Part shown: positions 59,985-64,000 of the stretch, one piece after another
Position numbering within the stretch: position 1 is the stretch's first letter
How the letters are laid out: every line of letters starts with the position of its first letter
Assembly: GCA_008668235.1 (NCBI GenBank)
Contig: RQCP01000035.1
Span: 1 to 64,000, forward strand
Source of the DNA: Collinsella aerofaciens
GTDB lineage: Bacteria; Actinomycetota; Coriobacteriia; Coriobacteriales; Coriobacteriaceae
Reading direction: 5' to 3'
Length of the DNA stretch: 64,000 nt
Notes under the pieces: model-generated
Seen by the model: the letters and a program-made list of their open reading frames with translations, nothing else
The model's database searches: none
Told to the model about the DNA's origin: nothing
Position numbers and translations under genes: made by a program

Positions 59985-61022
59985 GTGGAAGGCATGGATC
60001 AGCAGACAAGGAATGGTCGTTCGGCGAGCGCGGCAGAGGTTGCGGCGCTCGCTGGCGTGAGCCGCCAGACTGTGTCTCGCGTGGTCAACGGTATGCCCAA
60101 CGTGACGGAAAAGACGCGCAAGCGTGTGCTGGCCGCCATGGAAGAGCTGGGCTTTCGTCCCAATTTTGCTGGAGCGGCGTTGCGCGGCGGGTCGTATCGT
60201 TCTATTGGCCTGTGCATGTACAACATCACACGTGTCGGTAACCTGGCGACGCTCGAGGGTATCATGCAAGCGGCGCGCGAGCACGATTTTGCCGTCACTA
60301 TGATCGAGATGGGCGGCGACAAGCCCTATGCGCTTGCCGATGCCTCGCGCCGCATGGTCGAGCGACCCGTCGACGGCATGATTCTCAACATGAACCGCAT
60401 GGCTCCCGATTTTGAGGAGTTTGTTCCCCAGCCGGGAGTGCGAACGGTCATCCTGTCCATGTATGCGCATCCGCGCTGCACGACGATCGACTCCGACCAG
60501 TATGGTTCGTGCGAGCTGTTGACCAATTATCTGCTGGAACATGGTCACTCGAATATGCGGTTTGTGGCGGGTCCGGAAAACTCGATTTCCTCGCGTTTTC
60601 GTGAGGCCGGTTGGCGCGATACGCTGGGTCGTGCTCATGTCGATGCCGCTCCGATGCTGCGTGGCGATTGGAGTGCGGACAGTGGGTACGCCATGGGCGA
60701 GCGGATTGCGGCCGAGGTGCTTGCCGGCGGGTCGCAGACGCCGACTGCCGTGCTTGCGGCAAATGACCAGATGGCGCTGGGCGTTATCGCCGCGCTCGAG
60801 AACGCGGGCCTGTCCGTGCCCGACGACGTGAGCGTGGTTGGTATCGACGACGCACTCGAGGGACTTGTTCCTCACAATCGGCTGACGACGCTGCGATTTG
60901 ATTTGCGCGGTGTCGGTAAGCTTGCGTTTGAGGCGGCGATTGGAGAGAGCTCGTCTATCGAGGCGATTCATGTGCCGAGCACGCTGGTCGAACGCTCGAC
61001 TGTTAGGGACATACGGGGTTAG
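59985..61022 (+). CDS. LacI-family repressor, copy 2
   Basis: 345 aa from GTG at 59985 (an ATG at 59994 is possible). HTH AAEVAALAGVSRQTVSRVVN, hinge NFAGAALRGG, sensor domain ending VVGIDDALEGLVPHN. Similar in plan to copy 1, including the ending with VERS. Divergent from the GH1 copy 2 gene; three matching operator sites lie in between. Confidence 0.92.
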   Translation: MEGMDQQTRNGRSASAAEVAALAGVSRQTVSRVVNGMPNVTEKTRKRVLAAMEELGFRPNFAGAALRGGSYRSIGLCMYNITRVGNLATLEGIMQAAREHDFAVTMIEMGGDKPYALADASRRMVERPVDGMILNMNRMAPDFEEFVPQPGVRTVILSMYAHPRCTTIDSDQYGSCELLTNYLLEHGHSNMRFVAGPENSISSRFREAGWRDTLGRAHVDAAPMLRGDWSADSGYAMGERIAAEVLAGGSQTPTAVLAANDQMALGVIAALENAGLSVPDDVSVVGIDDALEGLVPHNRLTTLRFDLRGVGKLAFEAAIGESSSIEAIHVPSTLVERSTVRDIRG

Positions 61023-61036
61023 GTCCTACTCCGTCT

Positions 61037-61174
61037 GTCTCGATTTGTAACAGGTAGACGGTCAAAAGCGGGCTACGTGTTACAGATTTAGATTCTTCGG
61101 AAAGAGCAATCCTGTTCGTCTCAATCTGTAACAGCTAGGACCCAAAAACTCGGCTAGATGTTACAGATTGAGAC
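61037..61174. repeat. Palindrome cluster 4: two 57-nt units
   Basis: Units 61037-61093 (type B centre) and 61118-61174 (type A), spaced by 24 nt. Between the convergent LacI and GH1 copy 3 genes. Confidence 0.9.
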
Positions 61175-61195
61175 AAACGGACCCCGAACCGCCCA

Positions 61196-61238
61196 AAAAG
61201 GCCGGGGGCGGCGCGCCGTGTGACGTGCCGCCCCCGGC
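61196..61238 (-). terminator. Terminator of GH1 copy 3
   Basis: Perfect 11-bp stem GCCGGGGGCGG / CCGCCCCCGGC; on the minus strand TTTTTGGG follows. Confidence 0.8.
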
Positions 61239-61298
61239 TGAGAAATGGGGACAGGTTATGTGGGCGGTGCAACTCCGCCAACCGCTCGCCGCAAGCCG

Positions 61299-62738
61299 CT
61301 AGTCCAGACGACGGGTCTGCGCCACGTGCTTATACCAGTAGGCGCTTGCCTTGGGCGTGCGCTTCTGGGTTTCAAAGTCAACGTAGAAGAAGCCGTAACG
61401 CTTGTTGTAGCCATTGGTCCAGGAGAACTGATCCTGCAGGCTCCACAGGAAGTAGCCGCCTACGTTGACGCCAACCTCCATGGCCTTGAGCAACCAGCGC
61501 AGGTGCTGCTCGATGTAGTCGATGCGCGGCTGGTCGTCCACAAAACCGTCCTTGTAGGGGTCCTTGTAGCCCATGCCGTTCTCGGTGATGAAGATCTGCT
61601 TGTAGTTGGGGTAGCGCTGCTTAATGTAGACGAGCAGATCGAACAGACCCTCGGGATAGATGATCCAGTCCCAGTCGGTGGTGGGGATGCCAGGCTTGTT
61701 CACATGCTCGCCAATACCCTTGACGCGCCAGCGGCCAGTGCCCTTCTCGCCCGTACCGTTGTGGTGCAGGTCGTTCTCGCCGTCGTAAGCCTTCAAGAAG
61801 CGGCACTGATAGTTGTTAACGCCCAGGTAGTCGTTGTAGAGCGCTGCCTCGCGCATAATCTCGAGGTCCTCGTCCAAGATCTCGATGGTGCCGCCCGAGA
61901 CGGCAGCCAGGCGGTTGGCGCACTCGAGGGTGTCGGGGGCATACTCGCCGCGGAACGTCGCGTCGAGCAAAAACTGGTTTTGCAGCACGTGCTCGTTGTT
62001 GGCGGCTTTGATGTCGGCGGGGTCGTTCTCGTTGAGCGGGTACTTAAACTCCAGCGACTGGATGACGCCGATTTTGCCCTTAAAGCCGCCGTTGTGGAAG
62101 GCCAGCACGGCCTTGGCGTGGGCGAGCATCATGTTGTGCTCGCACTGGAAGGCCTCGGCCAGATGCGCCTTGACGCCACCGGGGAAGGTGCCCTCGATGT
62201 AGGTGTTGGAGGCGTCGGCCCAGATCTCGTTAAAGGTGAACCAGTAGGTCACCTGGTCGGCGTACTCCTTAAAGCAGAAGGTGGCAAAGTCCACAAAGGC
62301 GTCGATGGTCTCGCGGTTGAGGAAGTCGCCCTTCTCAAAGAGGGGAAGCGGCGTATCGAAGTGATGCAGCGTGACGAACGGCTCAACGTGGTGCTTGTGG
62401 CACTCGGCGAAGAGATCGTGGTAGAACTGGACGCCCTCGGGGTTGATTTCGCCGGTGCCGTTGGGGAAGATGCGGCTCCAGGCGATGGAGAGGCGAATGC
62501 CGTTGATGCCGAACTCCTCGCACAGCTCCAGGTCGACGGGGTACTGGTTGTAGAAGTCCGAAGCGGGATCGGGGGAGAAGCGCCCCTGGGCCTCCAGAAA
62601 GTCGTCCCAGGCAACCTTGCCCTTACCGTGAGTGCGGGTCTCGCCCTCTACCTGGTAGGCAGCGGTGGCGCCGCCAAAGACAAAGTCCTCGGGAAACTGC
62701 GCGGGCGGGTTGGTGACGCTAGCAGGATTAACGGACAT
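61299..62738 (-). CDS. GH1 6-phospho-beta-galactosidase-like enzyme, copy 3
   Basis: 479 aa. FVFGGATAAYQVEGETRTHG at the N-terminus, acid/base Glu in WFTFNEIW, nucleophile FITENGMGYK, phosphate-site FSWTNGYNKRYGF. Closely similar to copy 1. Weak ribosome-binding site (TTGGATC). The EIICB gene copy 3 lies upstream on the same strand, 66 bp away. Confidence 0.9.
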   Translation of the reverse strand: MSVNPASVTNPPAQFPEDFVFGGATAAYQVEGETRTHGKGKVAWDDFLEAQGRFSPDPASDFYNQYPVDLELCEEFGINGIRLSIAWSRIFPNGTGEINPEGVQFYHDLFAECHKHHVEPFVTLHHFDTPLPLFEKGDFLNRETIDAFVDFATFCFKEYADQVTYWFTFNEIWADASNTYIEGTFPGGVKAHLAEAFQCEHNMMLAHAKAVLAFHNGGFKGKIGVIQSLEFKYPLNENDPADIKAANNEHVLQNQFLLDATFRGEYAPDTLECANRLAAVSGGTIEILDEDLEIMREAALYNDYLGVNNYQCRFLKAYDGENDLHHNGTGEKGTGRWRVKGIGEHVNKPGIPTTDWDWIIYPEGLFDLLVYIKQRYPNYKQIFITENGMGYKDPYKDGFVDDQPRIDYIEQHLRWLLKAMEVGVNVGGYFLWSLQDQFSWTNGYNKRYGFFYVDFETQKRTPKASAYWYKHVAQTRRLD

Positions 62739-62762
62739 GATGATCCAATCGTCTAAATCGAA

Positions 62763-62794
62763 GGGCCAGCCGGTCTTGGATGGTCGGCTGGCCC
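62763..62794 (-). terminator. Intercistronic hairpin, EIICB copy 3 / GH1 copy 3
   Basis: Perfect stem GGGCCAGCCG / CGGCTGGCCC with a 12-nt loop. On the minus strand it follows EIICB and precedes GH1. It has only a short T-run, so it may partly reduce GH1 expression or protect the upstream message. Confidence 0.55.
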
Positions 62795-62804
62795 TGGGCG
62801 TTAC

Positions 62805-64000
62805 TTACTTCGAGAGTTGCTCACTCACGAAGGCGAGAGACTTGTCGCCGTTCTGGGAGAGCTCGATGTACTGCTTGCCACGGCAGGCGACGCACTTGTT
62901 GCCCACGCGCTCACAGTCCTTCTGCAGGTCGGCCAGGTAGCTTGCGGCCTGCGGGGCCAGGACGACCAGGTCAAAGTCGGGGAGCATGTCCACGTGGTTG
63001 CCATAGGCCTCGGCAGCGGTCTCGAGGTTAATGCCGCGCTCCTTGGCGGCCTTGGCCAGCGCGTTGGCGAGCAGGCCCGAGGTTCCGCCGCCCTGGCAGA
63101 GCACGAGCACGCGCTTGCCGTTGAGGTCGCTGGCGGTCGTTGTCTCGGCAGCGGGTGCTGCGGAAGCGGCGGGGGAGTCGGCCTTCACGGCCTCGGCAGC
63201 AGCGCCGGCGGCAACGCTCTTGGCGTCAGCCTTGCCCTGGAAGGCATCGTTGAGCTTGGCGGCCTTCTCGGCGTTCTTGGCGGCGAGCTCCTCCTGGGAG
63301 ATCTCGGCCTCCTCGGCGCACTTCTGGGCGTCATAGGCACGGAAGAACGGGTAGTACAGAACGAAGTCGACGACCAGGATAAGGGCGAGCATCACAAAAG
63401 CGAGCGGCTGGAAGCCCAGGCCCATGATGGTGCCGATGGGGCCGGGGACGGTCCAAGGCAGGGTGTACATAAAGCCGTTCATGCCCAAGAAGTCGATAAA
63501 GATCTTGAGGATCCAGATGTTGGCGATCGGGGCAAAGACAAACGGGACAAAGAAGACGGGGTTGAGCACGATGGGCGCGGCGAACAGCAGCGGCTCGTTG
63601 ACGGCAAAGCAGACGGGGACGATGGCGGCCTTACCGACGGCGCGCATCTCCTGAGACTTGGCCAGGAAGCAGAACATAAAGACCAGGACGAGCGTGGCGC
63701 CGGTGCCGCCCATGCAGACGACGAAGTACTGGGCACCCTGGGTCAGGACAGCGGAAGCGTGCTGGCCGGCCTGGAACGCAGCCAGGTTGTCGGTCATGTT
63801 GGCAACGAGGGCGGCGGCGATGGCGGGCTCGACGATCGAGGGGCCGTGGACGCCCACGAACCAGAAGAGGCTCATGGCGCCGTAAATCACAGCGAGGCCG
63901 ATATAGCCGTCGGCAGCGGTGAACAGGGGCTGGAACACCTGGATGACGCCCTGGGCAAAGCAGAAGCCAAAAGCAGCGCGGAAGACGATGTCAAAGACCC
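62805..64000 (-). CDS. PTS lactose-family EIICB transporter, copy 3, 5'-truncated by window edge
   Basis: Last 398 residues; the frame stays open to base 64000, with matching EIIC sequence (VFDIVFRAAFGFCFAQGVIQ) before the internal GTG at 63938, so the true start lies outside. EIIC helices, then a long Ala/Glu/Lys linker (about 90 residues) and EIIB with the Cys in VLVLCQGGGTSGLLA. The EIIB part is somewhat divergent from the other copies. Paired with GH1 copy 3. Confidence 0.9.
   Translation of the reverse strand, partial: VFDIVFRAAFGFCFAQGVIQVFQPLFTAADGYIGLAVIYGAMSLFWFVGVHGPSIVEPAIAAALVANMTDNLAAFQAGQHASAVLTQGAQYFVVCMGGTGATLVLVFMFCFLAKSQEMRAVGKAAIVPVCFAVNEPLLFAAPIVLNPVFFVPFVFAPIANIWILKIFIDFLGMNGFMYTLPWTVPGPIGTIMGLGFQPLAFVMLALILVVDFVLYYPFFRAYDAQKCAEEAEISQEELAAKNAEKAAKLNDAFQGKADAKSVAAGAAAEAVKADSPAASAAPAAETTTASDLNGKRVLVLCQGGGTSGLLANALAKAAKERGINLETAAEAYGNHVDMLPDFDLVVLAPQAASYLADLQKDCERVGNKCVACRGKQYIELSQNGDKSLAFVSEQLSK

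Noticed and set aside
45235..61174. CRISPR array
   Set aside because: The repeat units are palindromic and longer than the spacers; the 22-24-nt gaps share words (TTCGGC...TGTTT), clusters are short, and no cas gene is present.
45235..61174. Integron attC sites (57 nt is within their size range)
   Set aside because: No RYYYAAC / GTTRRRY core at the expected ends and no integron integrase in the window.
62805..63938. Short EIICB starting at GTG 63938
   Set aside because: EIIC homology continues upstream of that codon to the window edge, so it is a partial gene.

Overview
The window looks like chromosomal DNA of a gut Coriobacteriia species, most like Collinsella. The basis is high-GC actinobacterial coding, a housekeeping set (pcrA, tatBC, topA, tmk-holB-ricT, long-form hpf, NAD-type isocitrate dehydrogenase), hypAB, and a very large number of PTS genes with GntR, LacI and DeoR regulators. 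No rRNA, CRISPR array, transposase or phage gene was recognised. One tRNA (Thr, CGT anticodon) is present. The organism call rests on gene content alone; no search was run.

Bases 1-31,000 are mainly housekeeping: the C-terminal part of a PcrA/UvrD helicase, a gntR-manA pair, a ROK sugar kinase, Mn-dependent pyrophosphatase, NhaA, an aspartate-type aminotransferase, a STAS protein, TatB-TatC, HypA-HypB, a type IA topoisomerase, a zinc-ribbon membrane protein, Tmk-HolB-RicT, ComF, an unknown protein with a nuclease-like C-terminus, a substrate-binding lipoprotein, Hpf, DegV, a dehydrogenase with a His/Cys-rich tail, two unknown proteins, isocitrate dehydrogenase and an anchored SurA-like protein.

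Bases 31,300-45,100 form an amino-sugar / tagatose-6-phosphate region. A mannose-family PTS (EIIA-YajC-EIIB-EIIC-EIID) resembles the aga/GAG-disaccharide transporters. It is followed by a GntR/UTRA regulator, AgaS, an N-acetylhexosamine-6-phosphate deacetylase, two aldose epimerases, a LacC-like tagatose-6-phosphate kinase, YhcH and DeoR. Candidate HutC-type operators precede both the PTS operon and agaS. A nagA 3'-end remnant and an EIIB paralogue that has lost its phosphorylated His show local duplication and decay.

Bases 45,200-64,000 are a beta-galactoside / beta-glucoside region. It holds four lactose/cellobiose-family EIICB transporters, three GH1 6-phospho-beta-galactosidase-like enzymes, two LacI regulators, a GntR regulator, a DUF7916-like TIM-barrel protein and a Fic protein. 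The transporters should deliver phosphorylated disaccharides, which the GH1 enzymes split to a free sugar and a hexose-6-phosphate. No EIIA-Lac gene is present, so it must come from elsewhere.

The most unusual non-coding feature is a family of ten palindromic units, each exactly 57 nt, in four clusters placed only in the intergenic gaps of the right-hand sugar region. Five other classes of long inverted repeat occur elsewhere. Repeated GGTGAACGGT boxes lie upstream of several PTS genes.
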